Assembly (NCBI RefSeq): GCF_900199205.1
Contig: NZ_OBMJ01000001.1
Location: 5,945,001 to 6,009,000 of the forward strand
DNA: 64,000 bases
Origin: Streptomyces sp. 1331.2
GTDB taxonomy: Bacteria > Actinomycetota > Actinomycetes > Streptomycetales > Streptomycetaceae
Direction: 5' to 3'
Of the stretch, positions 45,360-54,153 are shown piece after piece. The position numbers were made by a program, and so were the translations under genes. The stretch's first letter is position 1; each line of letters starts with the position of its first letter. Under the pieces are notes generated by a model. The model ran no database searches. It was given only the letters and a program-made list of their open reading frames with translations, and was not told the DNA's origin.

Positions 45360-46746
45360 CGATTCGCTGTTCGACCTCGCGGTGGTCGGCGCAGGCCCGG
45401 CCGGGCTCGCCGCCGCCGTCACCGCCGCCGACCTCGGGCTGCGGTGCGTCCTGCTGGACGGCGGGTCGAGCACCGGCGGGCAGTACTACCGCCACCCGGC
45501 GCCCGGCCTCGGCGCGGCCCGCCCGGACCGGCTGCACCACCACTGGTCCGCCTACACCGGCCTGGCCGACCGGCTCGCCGCCCACGAACGGTCCGGGGCG
45601 GCCGCCTTCCGCGGCGGGCACCAGGTCTGGGCGCTGGAGCGCACCGGGGACGGCTTCGCGGTGCACGTCACACGCGGGCCGGAGAGCACCGACCGGGCCA
45701 CCGTCCGGGCCCGGTCGGTGCTGCTCGCCACCGGCGCGTACGAGCGGCAACTGCCGTTCCCCGGCTGGACCCTGCCCGGAGTGGTCACCGCGGGCGGCGC
45801 GCAGGCGATGCTCAAGGCCGGGCTCGTACTGCCCGGGCGGCGGATCGTGGTCGCCGGAAGCGGACCGCTGCTGCTCGCGGCGGCGTCCTCGCTGGTCACC
45901 GCCGGGGCCGAGGTGCCCGCGGTGGTCGAGGCCACCGCCTACCTCGGGTACGCGCGGCGCCCCGGAGTGCTCGCGGGCGTCCCCGGCAAGCTGGTCGAGG
46001 GCGCCGGGCACGGCGGCGCGCTGCTGCGGCACGGCGTACGGCTGCGGCCGCGCAGCGCCGTGGTCGAGGCGCACGGGACGGACCGGGTCACCGGCGTCAC
46101 GGTCGCCCGGCTGGACGCCGACTGGCGGCCGGTGCCCGGCACCGAGCGGCGGATCGACTGCGACGCGCTCGCCGTTGGCCACGGCCTGCTGCCACAGATC
46201 GACCTCGCCACCGAGCTGGGGGCGCGGACCCGGACCGGGCCGGACGGTGCGGTTGCGCTGGAGGTCGACGCCCGGCTGCGCACCAGCGTGCCCGGCCTCT
46301 GGTCGGCGGGGGAGACCAACGGCGTCGGCGGCGCGGACCTGGCGCTCGCCGAGGGCGAACTGGCCGCGCACGCGGTGTCCGGGGCGCTGCCGGCGGCCGC
46401 GCTGCTGCGCCGCCGGGCGCGGCTGCGGGCCTTCGCCGAGCTGATGGCCGCCGCGCACCGGCCCGGGCCCGGCTGGACCGGGTGGCTGCGTCCGGACACC
46501 GACGTCTGCCGGTGCGAGGAGGTGCCGGTCTCGGCGGTCCGGGAGGCGGTGGAGGAGCTGGGCGCGGGGGATCCGCGCACCGTCAAGCTGCTCACCCGGG
46601 CCGGGATGGGCTGGTGCCAGGGGCGGATGTGCGGGCCGGCGGTGGCCTGTCTGGCGGGGGCGGGTTCGGCCTCGGGGCCGGATCGGCGGCCGCTGGGGTG
46701 CCCGGTGCCGCTCTCGCAGTTGGCGGCGGGGCCGTCGCCGGGGTAG
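45340..46746 (+). CDS. FAD/NAD-type subunit with C-terminal 2Fe-2S (HcnB-like)
   Basis: A 468-residue two-dinucleotide-fold flavoprotein. The FAD fingerprint LAVVGAGPAGLAAAVTAA is at the N-terminus, a second fold (RRIVVAGSGPLLLAAASS) at about 165-200. The C-terminal 60 residues hold a BFD-like 2Fe-2S site: DVCRCEEVPVS plus GWCQGRMCGPA. It completes the three-part dehydrogenase with the DAO-fold and 2Fe-2S subunits. The GTG at 45340 overlaps the preceding gene; GGAGGG is 8 nt upstream. Confidence 0.86.
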   Translation: MPTSPSDDSLFDLAVVGAGPAGLAAAVTAADLGLRCVLLDGGSSTGGQYYRHPAPGLGAARPDRLHHHWSAYTGLADRLAAHERSGAAAFRGGHQVWALERTGDGFAVHVTRGPESTDRATVRARSVLLATGAYERQLPFPGWTLPGVVTAGGAQAMLKAGLVLPGRRIVVAGSGPLLLAAASSLVTAGAEVPAVVEATAYLGYARRPGVLAGVPGKLVEGAGHGGALLRHGVRLRPRSAVVEAHGTDRVTGVTVARLDADWRPVPGTERRIDCDALAVGHGLLPQIDLATELGARTRTGPDGAVALEVDARLRTSVPGLWSAGETNGVGGADLALAEGELAAHAVSGALPAAALLRRRARLRAFAELMAAAHRPGPGWTGWLRPDTDVCRCEEVPVSAVREAVEELGAGDPRTVKLLTRAGMGWCQGRMCGPAVACLAGAGSASGPDRRPLGCPVPLSQLAAGPSPG

Positions 46747-46797
46747 GGCCTGCCGCTCGGCCGCTCGGCCTGTTGTCGAACGGGTCGGTCGGGGACC

Positions 46798-46825
46798 TTG
46801 TCTCCGGCCTGTCCGCTCCTATAAA
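46798..46825 (+). promoter_or_regulatory. Internal promoter before the deaminase gene
   Basis: TTGTCT (46798-46803), a 16-bp spacer and TATAAA (46820-46825). The operator-like ATGTCACAC starts at the next base. Confidence 0.6.
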
Positions 46826-46834
46826 ATGTCACAC
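46826..46834. promoter_or_regulatory. Putative GntR operator 2 (ATGTCACAC)
   Basis: It matches ATGT-S-ACAT in eight of nine positions. It lies at the expected transcription start, a position that would block transcription when bound. Confidence 0.5.
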
Positions 46835-46852
46835 CTCACCAAGGAGTTGCAC

Positions 46853-47761
46853 GTGTCCATCACCCAGCACGACACCAACCGTCCCTGGCGCGGCATCATG
46901 GTCGCCACCACGATCCCGCTGCGCCCGGACCTCTCCGTCGACTACGACGCCTACGCCGAGCACGTCCGCTGGCTGATCGACTCCGGCTGCGAGGGCGTCG
47001 TCCCCAACGGCTCGCTGGGCGAGTACCAGACGCTCACCGCCGCGGAGCGCGCCCGGGTCGTCGAGGTCGCGGTCGAGGCGGCCGGCGACGGCTCCCGGGT
47101 CATGCCCGGGGTCGCCGCGTACGGCAGCGCCGAGTCCCGCCGCTGGGCCGAGCAGGCGGCCGAGGCCGGCGCCGGCTCCGTCCTGCTGCTGCCGCCGAAC
47201 GCCTACCGGGCCGACCACGCCTCGGTGCGGGCGCACTACGCCGAGGTCGCCAAGGCGGGCCTGCCGATCGTCGCCTACAACAACCCGATCGACACCAAGG
47301 TGGACCTCGTCCCGGCGCTGCTCGCCCAGCTGCACGGCGAGGGCTCGATCGTCGCGGTCAAGGAGTTCAGCGGAGACGTCCGCCGGGCGTACGAGATCGC
47401 CGAGCTGGCCCCCGGGCTGGACCTGCTGATCGGCGCCGACGACGTGCTGCTGGAGCTGGCGCTGGCCGGCGCGGTCGGCTGGATCGCCGGCTACCCGAAC
47501 GCGCTGCCCGAGGCCTCGGTCGCGCTCTACGACGCCGCGGTCAAGCACGACCTGGAGACCGCGCTGCCGCTGTACAAGTCGCTGCACTCGCTGCTGCGGT
47601 GGGACTCCAAGACCGAGTTCGTCCAGGCCATCAAGCTGTCCATGGACATCGCCGGGCGCCCCGGCGGGCCGGCCCGGGCGCCGCGGCTGCCGCTCACCCC
47701 GGAGGTCGAGGCGGCCGTGCGCGCCGCCACCGAGAAGGCGCTGGCCGAGGGTCTGGCGTAA
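46853..47761 (+). CDS. DHDPS-family lyase, probable pyrroline-4-hydroxy-2-carboxylate deaminase
   Basis: A 302-residue class I aldolase-fold enzyme. Schiff-base Lys170 (SIVAVKEFSGD) and Tyr142 (IVAYNNP) are in the DHDPS positions; GSLGEYQTLT replaces the GTTGE loop of true DapA. In hydroxyproline operons this protein removes ammonia and water from pyrroline-4-hydroxy-2-carboxylate to give 2-oxoglutarate semialdehyde; the flanking genes support that reading. The start is the GTG at 46853 with AAGGAG 6 nt before it; an ATG at 46826 lies at the operator. It begins a second transcript. Confidence 0.87.
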   Translation: MSITQHDTNRPWRGIMVATTIPLRPDLSVDYDAYAEHVRWLIDSGCEGVVPNGSLGEYQTLTAAERARVVEVAVEAAGDGSRVMPGVAAYGSAESRRWAEQAAEAGAGSVLLLPPNAYRADHASVRAHYAEVAKAGLPIVAYNNPIDTKVDLVPALLAQLHGEGSIVAVKEFSGDVRRAYEIAELAPGLDLLIGADDVLLELALAGAVGWIAGYPNALPEASVALYDAAVKHDLETALPLYKSLHSLLRWDSKTEFVQAIKLSMDIAGRPGGPARAPRLPLTPEVEAAVRAATEKALAEGLA

Positions 47762-47867
47762 GGCCTGCCCCGGGGCGTGTCCTGGCCGCGCCCGACTTCC
47801 CGGCCGGCTGCGGGGGCAGCCGGCCAGGCCCCACCAACCACCAGAACCTGTACGGGAGTTGTGACCC

Positions 47868-48872
47868 ATGCGGAGCCGTCATGTGTTCCATGCCGTCGAC
47901 TCGCACACCGAGGGCATGCCGACCCGGGTGATCACCGGCGGCTTCGGCATCATCCCCGGGGCCACCATGGCCGAGCGCCGGGTGCACTTCCAGGAGCACC
48001 TGGACCACTTCCGGACCCTGCTGATGTACGAGCCGCGCGGCCATGCGGCGATGAGCGGCGCCATCCTGCAGCCGCCGACCCGGCCGGACGCCGACTTCGG
48101 GGTGCTCTACATCGAGGTCTCCGGGCTGCTGCCGATGTGCGGGCACGGCACCATCGGCGTCGCCACCGTGCTGGTCGAGACCGGGATGGTGCCGGTGGTC
48201 GAGCCGGTCACCACCGTACGGCTGGACACCCCGGCCGGGCTGGTGGTCGCCGAGGTGCAGGTCGAGGACGGCGCCGCCAAGGCGGTGACCATCCACAACG
48301 TGCCGTCCTACTCGGTCGCGCTGGACCGCAAGATCGAGGTGCCCGGTTACGGCACCGTGAGCTACGACCTCGCCTACGGCGGCAACTTCTACGCCATCCT
48401 GCCGCTCGACCGGTTCGGGCTGCCCTTCGAACGCGAGCGCAAGCAGGAGATCCTGGACGCCGGCCTCGCCCTGATGGACGCGATCAACGCGGGCCCCGAC
48501 CGGCCGGTGCACCCGGAGAACCCGTCCATCCACAGCTGCCACCACGTCCAGCTGCTGGCGCCCGGCTCCACCGCCGAGCACTCCCGGCACGCCATGGCCA
48601 TCCACCCCGGCTGGTTCGACCGCTCGCCCTGCGGCACCGGCACCTCCGCGCGGATGGCCCAACTGCACGCGCGCGGCGAGCTGCCGCTCGGGCAGGACTT
48701 CCGCAACGACTCCTTCATCGGCACGACCTTCATCGGGCGGCTGGTCGAGGAGACCGAGGTCGCCGGGCGGCCCGCCGTGGTGCCCACCGTCACCGGGCGG
48801 GCCTGGGTCACCGGCACCGCCCAGTACTTCCTCGACCCGAGCGACCCGTTCCCGGCGGGCTTCCTGCTCTGA
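47868..48872 (+). CDS. Proline racemase family, probable 4-hydroxyproline 2-epimerase
   Basis: A 334-residue two-lobed cofactor-independent racemase. Both catalytic Cys are present: Cys91 (LPMCGHGTIG) and Cys255 (DRSPCGTGTSAR). The Cys/Cys pair rules out the trans-3-hydroxyproline dehydratase class, which has Thr at the second position. In this operon it is best read as converting trans-4-hydroxy-L-proline to cis-4-hydroxy-D-proline, the substrate of the upstream dehydrogenase. ATG at 47868 has GGGAG 9-10 nt upstream. Confidence 0.88.
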   Translation: MRSRHVFHAVDSHTEGMPTRVITGGFGIIPGATMAERRVHFQEHLDHFRTLLMYEPRGHAAMSGAILQPPTRPDADFGVLYIEVSGLLPMCGHGTIGVATVLVETGMVPVVEPVTTVRLDTPAGLVVAEVQVEDGAAKAVTIHNVPSYSVALDRKIEVPGYGTVSYDLAYGGNFYAILPLDRFGLPFERERKQEILDAGLALMDAINAGPDRPVHPENPSIHSCHHVQLLAPGSTAEHSRHAMAIHPGWFDRSPCGTGTSARMAQLHARGELPLGQDFRNDSFIGTTFIGRLVEETEVAGRPAVVPTVTGRAWVTGTAQYFLDPSDPFPAGFLL

Positions 48873-48875
48873 GGC

Positions 48876-48909
48876 GAGCCCTGCTCCGAGCAGAGCCCTG
48901 CTCCGAGCA
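48876..48909. repeat. Two tandem 17-nt units, each with a palindrome
   Basis: GAGCCCTGCTCCGAGCA occurs twice head to tail (48876-48892 and 48893-48909). Each contains CTGCTC-C-GAGCAG. It lies between the epimerase stop and the aldehyde dehydrogenase start. Confidence 0.85.
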
Positions 48910-48959
48910 GCACCCGCGTTGCCCGTGCCTGCTGAACCACCCCCGAAGGGCTGCCAGTT

Positions 48960-50326
48960 GTGACCATCACCTCGTACAACCCCGCCGACCCCACCGACCT
49001 GGTGCTCGCCGTCGAGGAACCCGGCGCCGAGGCCGTGCGGGCCGCCGTCGGCCGGGCCCGGGCGGCGCAGACCGGCTGGCTCGCCGCCGGGGCGGCCGCC
49101 CGGTCGGCGGCGCTCGGCCGGATCGCGGACGCGGTCGAGGCGCATGCGGAGGAGCTGACCGCGCTGATCGTGCGCGAGGTCGGCAAGCCGCTCGCCGAGG
49201 CCCGCGGCGAGGTCGCCCGGACGGCGGCGATCTGGCGCTACTACGCGCAGGCGCCGTACACGCCGTCCGGGGCGGTGCACGAGACCGCCGCCGGGCCCGG
49301 ACTGCTGTTCACCCGGCGCCGCCCGTACGGGGTGGCCGGGCTGATCGCGCCCTGGAACTTTCCGCTGGCGATCCCGAGTTGGAAGGCGGCGCCGGCCCTG
49401 GCGGTCGGCAACACGGCCGTCCTCAAGCCGGCGCCCGAGGCGACGGCGTGCGCGCTGCGGCTGGCGGAGCTGGCCCGGGGGCCGGGTTGCCGGAGGACGT
49501 GTTCACCGTGCTGCCCGGCGGGGCGGAGGAGGGCGCGGCGCTGGTCGAGACGGCGGACGTGGTCTCCTTCACCGGCTCGACCGGCGTCGGCCGGGCCGTG
49601 GTGCGGGCGGCGACCGAGCGCGGGGTGCCGGTCCAGGCCGAACTCGGCGGGCTGAACGCCGCGTTGGTGCTGCCGGACGCCGACCTGGAGCTGGCCGCCG
49701 CGCACATCGCCGCCGCCATCGCCGGGTACGCCGGGCAGAAGTGCACCGCCACCAGCCGGGTGATCGCGGTCGGCGCCGCGTACCAGCCGCTGCGCGAGGC
49801 CCTGGTCAAGGCGCTGGCGGCGGTGGACGACTCGGTGTGCGGCCCGGTGGTCAACTCCGGGGCCCGGGACCGGTTGACCGGCGCGGTGGACTCGGCCGTC
49901 GAAGCCGGCGCGACCGTGCTCACCGGCGGCGGCGTGCCCGAACGGGCCGGCTGGTACGTCGAGCCGACCCTGCTCGCCGACGTGCCGGCCGAACACCCGC
50001 TGGCCCGCGAGGAGTTCTTCGGCCCGATCGCCGTGCTGCACGCCGCCGCCGACCTGGACGAGGCGATCGCGCTCGCCAACGACACCCCGCACAGCCTCGC
50101 CACCTCGGTGCACACCCGCAGCCTGGACGTGGCGCTGGCCGCCGCGGACCGGCTGGACGCGGGCATGATCCGGGTCAACGCCCCGTCCAGCGGCGTCGAC
50201 TTCCACCTGCCCTTCGGCGGGGCCAAGGGCGCGAGCCACGGCGAGCGCGAACAGGGTCAGGCGGCACTGGACTTCTACACCGCCGGCCGGACCGTCAGCG
50301 TGCTGCCGGGCGGAGGCGCGCTCTGA
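48960..50326 (+). CDS. 2-oxoglutarate-semialdehyde dehydrogenase-like ALDH, apparent frameshift
   Basis: An aldehyde dehydrogenase, 455 residues if one base is restored. Landmarks: VAGLIAPWNFPLAIPSWK (NAD-binding), ELGGLNAALV (Glu), and AGYAGQKCTATSRVIAV with the catalytic Cys at 49742-49744, typical of 2-oxoglutarate-semialdehyde dehydrogenases. It would finish the hydroxyproline route. The frame breaks at about 49474-49486: CCCGGGGGCCGGGTTG is one base short of GCC-CGG-GCG-GCC-GGG-TTG, which would read through to PEDVFTVLPGG and the intact second half. As written the protein stops at 49655 after about 180 native residues and would be dead. GTG at 48960 has GAAGGG 9 nt before it; the stop overlaps the next ATG. 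Confidence 0.85.
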
Positions 50327-51354
50327 TGTTCGTGCGGACGGTCGACTACCACACGGCCGGCGAGCCGTTCCGGATCGTGCTCGACGGCACGCCGCCGATC
50401 CCCGGCGACACCGTCGCCGAGCGGCGGGCCATCGCGCTCGGCGCCGGCGGCAGCGCCACCGCGCCCCGGCCGAGCGCGCTGGACGAGATCCGGCAGCTGC
50501 TCACCCGGGAACCGCGCGGACACGCCGGGATGTACGGCGGGTTCCTGGTGCCGCCGGACGACGACGAGGCCCATCTCGGCGTGCTGTTCTGGCACAAGGA
50601 CGGCTACTCGACGGCCTGCGGGCACGGCACCATCGCGCTCGGCGCGTGGGCGGTGGAGTCCGGCCTGGTCCGGGCCCCCGAGGACGGCGTGGCGCGGGTC
50701 CGGATCGACGTGCCCTCGGGGCGGGTCACCGCACTGGTGCACCGGGCCGGCGGGCGCACCACCGGGGTGACCTTCCGCAACGTGCCCACCCGGGTCAGCG
50801 CGCTGAAGCTGCCGGTGGAGACCTCGCGGGGGACGGTCGAGGTGGCGGTGGCGCACTCCGGCGCCTGCTACGTCTCCGTACCGGCGTCGGCCCTGGGGCT
50901 TGCCGTGGAGCCGGCCCGGCTGCCCGAACTCACCGCTGTGGGGCGGGAGATCAGGGCGGCGCTGGCCGGCGCGGAGGCGGTGGCGCACCCGACGGACGCC
51001 CGGCTGTCGGGGGTGTACGGGGTGATCCTCCACGACGAACTGCCGTTGGCGGACGGGATGTTGAACCAGCGGAACGTCACCGTGTTCGCGGACGGGCAGA
51101 TCGACCGCTCGCCCTGCGGCTCCGGCACCTCAGCCCGGCTCGCCGTGCTCGCCGCAGAGGGCCGGCTGACCCCTGGGGAGATCCTGCGGCACGAGTCCGT
51201 CATCGGGACGGTGTTCACCGGTCGAGTGCTCCCCGGCGGCGACCCGTTGGGGGAGGGCGTCGTCACCGAGGTCGGCGGGACGGCCTTCCGCACCGGGGAG
51301 CACGGGTTCGTGCTGGACGCGGACGACGAACTGGGGACGGGGTTCCTCCTGTGA
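50326..51354 (+). CDS. Second proline-racemase-family enzyme
   Basis: A 342-residue paralogue of the epimerase at 47868 but clearly divergent. Both catalytic Cys are kept: Cys98 (YSTACGHGTIALG) and Cys264 (DRSPCGSGTSAR). By residue type it is a racemase or epimerase. Its partner gene, an ornithine-cyclodeaminase-family reductase, is more often found with trans-3-hydroxyproline dehydratase, so activity on 3-hydroxyproline, proline or another imino acid is possible. The ATG overlaps the ALDH stop (TGATG), so it is co-translated. Confidence 0.85.
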   Translation: MFVRTVDYHTAGEPFRIVLDGTPPIPGDTVAERRAIALGAGGSATAPRPSALDEIRQLLTREPRGHAGMYGGFLVPPDDDEAHLGVLFWHKDGYSTACGHGTIALGAWAVESGLVRAPEDGVARVRIDVPSGRVTALVHRAGGRTTGVTFRNVPTRVSALKLPVETSRGTVEVAVAHSGACYVSVPASALGLAVEPARLPELTAVGREIRAALAGAEAVAHPTDARLSGVYGVILHDELPLADGMLNQRNVTVFADGQIDRSPCGSGTSARLAVLAAEGRLTPGEILRHESVIGTVFTGRVLPGGDPLGEGVVTEVGGTAFRTGEHGFVLDADDELGTGFLL

Positions 51355-52334
51355 GTCCGGACGGGTCGGGAGTGACGGTTCCGGGTGTGACTCCTTCGAG
51401 TCCGACTGCGCTGCCCGGTACGGCGGTTGTGCCGCTCCAGTACGCCGTGCCGGGCACCGGCGGGATCGGGCCCGCCGAGGCGGTGGGGGCGATCGAGCGG
51501 GTGCTGCTGAACGGGTTCGACCCGGAGGCGGCACCCGCCCGGTCGGCCGTGCCGGTGCCCGCCGGCGAGCTGCTGATGATGCCGGCCGCCGACGGGTCGT
51601 ACGCGGGCGTGAAGATCGCCGGGGTCGCGCCCGTCAACCCGGCGCGCGGCCTGCCCCGGATCACCGGCAGCTACCTGCTGCTGGACGGGCCCACCCTGCA
51701 ACCGCTCGCGCTGCTGGACGGCGCCGCGCTCACCGCGCTGCGAACGCCCGCCGTCACCGCGGCGGCGCTGCGCCGGCTGGCGGTGCCGGAGGCTCGGCAC
51801 CTGGTGCTGTTCGGCTCCGGGCCGCAGGCGTACGGGCACCTGGACGCGCTGCTGGCCGTGCGGCCGCTGAGCCGGCTCACGGTGGTGGCGCGGCACGCCG
51901 GTCGGGCCGAGGCGCTGGCGGCGTACGGCCGGGGGCTCGGCCTGGCGGCCGCCGTCGGCGGGCCGGAGGCCGTCGCGGAGGCGGACCTGGTGGTCTGCTG
52001 CACCACCGCGCGCACCCCGCTGTTCGACGGCACCCTGGTGCCCGCGCACGCGGCGGTGGCGGCGGTCGGCTCGCACGAGCCGGACGTGCGGGAGGTGGAC
52101 GGGGCGCTGGTCGGGCGGGCCGAGCTGTACGTGGAGGCGCGGTCGGTCGCGGCCCGGGAGGCCGGGGACCTGCTGCTGGCGGGGGTCGCCGGGCGGCAGC
52201 TGTGGAACCTGGCCGAACTGGTGCGCGGGGACGCGCTGCTGCCGGCCGGGCGGCCGCGGTTCTTCAAGAGCGTCGGGATGGCCTGGGAGGACCTGGCGGT
52301 CGCGGCGGAGGTGTACCGGCAGGCGCAGGCGTAG
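51351..52334 (+). CDS. Ornithine cyclodeaminase/mu-crystallin family, probable pyrroline-2-carboxylate reductase
   Basis: A 327-residue NAD(P)-dependent enzyme of the OCD/mu-crystallin family. Landmarks are GVKIAGVAPVNPARGLP (substrate side), LFGSGPQAYGHLDALLAV (Rossmann Gly-rich), EADLVVCCTTARTPLF and FFKSVGMAWEDLAVA at the C-terminus. In hydroxyproline clusters such proteins reduce pyrroline-2-carboxylate to L-proline. The GTG at 51351 overlaps the preceding stop (GTGA). It is last in the operon; a hairpin follows. Confidence 0.85.
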   Translation: MSPDGSGVTVPGVTPSSPTALPGTAVVPLQYAVPGTGGIGPAEAVGAIERVLLNGFDPEAAPARSAVPVPAGELLMMPAADGSYAGVKIAGVAPVNPARGLPRITGSYLLLDGPTLQPLALLDGAALTALRTPAVTAAALRRLAVPEARHLVLFGSGPQAYGHLDALLAVRPLSRLTVVARHAGRAEALAAYGRGLGLAAAVGGPEAVAEADLVVCCTTARTPLFDGTLVPAHAAVAAVGSHEPDVREVDGALVGRAELYVEARSVAAREAGDLLLAGVAGRQLWNLAELVRGDALLPAGRPRFFKSVGMAWEDLAVAAEVYRQAQA

Positions 52335-52360
52335 GCGTTCGCAGGCCTGGTTGTGGGGCT

Positions 52361-52403
52361 GGAGTCGGCCCGGCGGGAAGGGATCCCCCGCCGGGCCGGC
52401 TCC
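52361..52403. terminator. Bidirectional terminator at the end of the operon
   Basis: A 17-bp stem with one G-U pair (52361-52377 and 52387-52403), loop AAGGGATCC-like, then TTTG. It separates the operon from the convergent TetR gene. Confidence 0.88.
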
Positions 52404-52441
52404 TTTGCGTTCTCGGGAGGGCGTCGGCAGCGGGCCGGGCG

Positions 52442-53032
52442 TCAGCAGTAGCCGGCGAGCAGGCGGGCCAGGTGCCGGCCGGTGACCAGCAGTGGCTCCT
52501 CGCTGCGGGCGACCTGGGCGGCGAGCTCGGCGCCCTCCAGGGTGTTGATGACCGTGCCGGCCAGTTCGCGGGCGTCCTGCTCGGCGATGCCGGAGGCGCG
52601 CAGCCGCTCCGCCACGATGGCCTGCCAGTTGGCGAAGGCCTCGGTCACGGCCTGCTCGATGACGGGCACCCGGCCGACCGTCTCCAGGGCGGTGGTGGTG
52701 ATCGGGCAGCCGTCCTGCCAGTCGGAGGCGCGCAGCTCGTGGGCGAGCAACCGGGTGCAGGCGTTCACCGCCTCGCCCAGGTCCTCGGAGGAGCCCAGCC
52801 CGGCGCGCAGCAGGACGGCGAACTCCTCGTCCCCGTGCCGGATCGCCTCGGCGGCCAACTCCTGCTTCCCGCCCGGGAAGAAGTGGTAGACGGAGCCGAG
52901 CGTGGCCTCGGCCTCACGGGAGATCTGCTTGATTCCGGTGCCCTCGTACCCCTGGCGTTGGAGCAGGCGGGAGGTGGCCCGGATGATCCGCTCGCGGGTG
53001 CCGACGGTGGTGGTCTTCTCGGACGTCTTCAC
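52442..53032 (-). CDS. TetR-family repressor
   Basis: A 196-residue regulator. The N-terminal helix-turn-helix (about 10-55) reads TRERIIRATSRLLQRQGYEGTGIKQISREAEATLGSVYHFFPGGK, close to the TetR_N consensus. The C-terminal helical ligand domain (CPITTTALETVGRV) resembles the LmrA/YxaF type. It is divergent from the NAD-binding oxidoreductase at 53143, and the intergenic DNA holds two copies of a likely operator, so it probably represses both genes until an unknown ligand binds. Confidence 0.9.
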   Translation of the reverse strand: MKTSEKTTTVGTRERIIRATSRLLQRQGYEGTGIKQISREAEATLGSVYHFFPGGKQELAAEAIRHGDEEFAVLLRAGLGSSEDLGEAVNACTRLLAHELRASDWQDGCPITTTALETVGRVPVIEQAVTEAFANWQAIVAERLRASGIAEQDARELAGTVINTLEGAELAAQVARSEEPLLVTGRHLARLLAGYC

Positions 53033-53052
53033 GGGGGAATCCTAGTCGAGGA

Positions 53053-53121
53053 TCTGGGTAGAGCGTTCGTTCTACTTCTGTGCTAACGTCGACCTCGTCG
53101 CTCTGGGTAGAGCGTTCGTTC
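53053..53121. promoter_or_regulatory. Duplicated TetR operator
   Basis: TCTGGGTAGAGCGTTCGTTC occurs exactly twice: 53053-53072 and 53102-53121. In the first copy it extends to an imperfect 18-bp palindrome, GTAGAGCGTTCGTTCTAC (53058-53075), as expected for a TetR dimer. The copies are 49 bp apart and flank the divergent promoters. Confidence 0.75.
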
Positions 53122-53142
53122 CAATCGAGGGGATCTGCTGCT

Positions 53143-54051
53143 GTGTCTGTTACGTCGTCCGCCGTGTCCGCTGGTTCCGCTGGTTCCGCCGCGAGGTCCG
53201 TGACGGTGATCGGGCTCGGCCCGATGGGGCAGGCCATGGCCGGGGCGTACCTGGAATCCGGGTACGCCGTCACGGTGTGGAACCGTACGCCCGAGCGGGC
53301 CGCCGAACTGGTCGCCCGGGGAGCCGAGTTGGCGCCGAGTGTGGAGGCGGCGGTGGCGGCCAACGAGCTGGTGGTGCTCAGCCTCACCGACTACGACGCG
53401 GTGTTCGCGATCCTGGAGCAGGCGGAGCCGGCCCTGAAGGGGAAGGTCTTCGCCAACCTCACCTCCGACACCCCGCAGCGGGCCCGCGAGGTCGCGGCGT
53501 GGCTCGCCGACCGCGGGGCCGGGCACCTGACCGGCGGCGTGCAGACCCCGCCCTCGGGCATCGGCAGCCCCGAATCGTCCACCTTCTACAGCGGTCCGGT
53601 CGAGCCGTTCCAGCGGCACCGGGTGGCCCTGGAGGTGCTGACCGGCGCCGACTACCGCGGCGACGACCCCGGGCTGGCGCAGCTGTACTACCAGATCCAG
53701 ATGGACCTGTTCTGGACCTCCCTGGTCGGCTACCTGCACGCCACCGCGATCGCCGAGGCCAACGGCATCTCGGCCGAGGAGTTCCTGCCCTATCTGAGCT
53801 CGACCGCCGCCTCGATGGCCGGCTTCCAGGCCTTCTACGCGCCGCGGATCGCCGCCGGGGACCACCGCGGGGACGTCGACCGGGTGGCGATGGGGCTCGC
53901 CGGCATCGAGCACGTCCGGCACACCGCCGAGGCCTCCGGGGTGGACGGCGCGCTGCCGGCCGTCCTGGAGGCGGCGTTCCGGCGGGCCGTGGAGGCCGGC
54001 AACGGCGCGGCGAGCCTGACCTCGCTGGTCGGGCAGTTCCGCCGGGCATAG
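53143..54051 (+). CDS. NAD(P)-binding oxidoreductase, imine-reductase-like
   Basis: A 302-residue protein of the 6-phosphogluconate/3-hydroxyisobutyrate dehydrogenase superfamily. The Rossmann motif VTVIGLGPMGQAMAGAYL is near residue 20 and NRTPERAAEL indicates NADPH preference. The interdomain helix has YYQIQMDLFWTSLVGYLHA, where the Asp falls in the position used as proton donor in imine reductases. It may reduce a cyclic imine; I infer this from motif, not assay. GTG at 53143 has GAGGGG about 10 nt upstream. Divergent TetR repressor. Confidence 0.82.
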   Translation: MSVTSSAVSAGSAGSAARSVTVIGLGPMGQAMAGAYLESGYAVTVWNRTPERAAELVARGAELAPSVEAAVAANELVVLSLTDYDAVFAILEQAEPALKGKVFANLTSDTPQRAREVAAWLADRGAGHLTGGVQTPPSGIGSPESSTFYSGPVEPFQRHRVALEVLTGADYRGDDPGLAQLYYQIQMDLFWTSLVGYLHATAIAEANGISAEEFLPYLSSTAASMAGFQAFYAPRIAAGDHRGDVDRVAMGLAGIEHVRHTAEASGVDGALPAVLEAAFRRAVEAGNGAASLTSLVGQFRRA

Positions 54052-54153
54052 CCGTGGGTGGGGCAGATCGTGTGCCGTCGGCCGTTGTCACGGCCGACGG
54101 CCGCTGCCACCATGAGCGTCGGCAGGCCCGGGAGGCATTCGAATCACGGACGG

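Noticed and set aside
53143..54051. 3-hydroxyisobutyrate dehydrogenase
   Set aside because: Same superfamily, but the catalytic Lys-bearing motif is not evident and the QMDLFWT helix resembles imine reductases.
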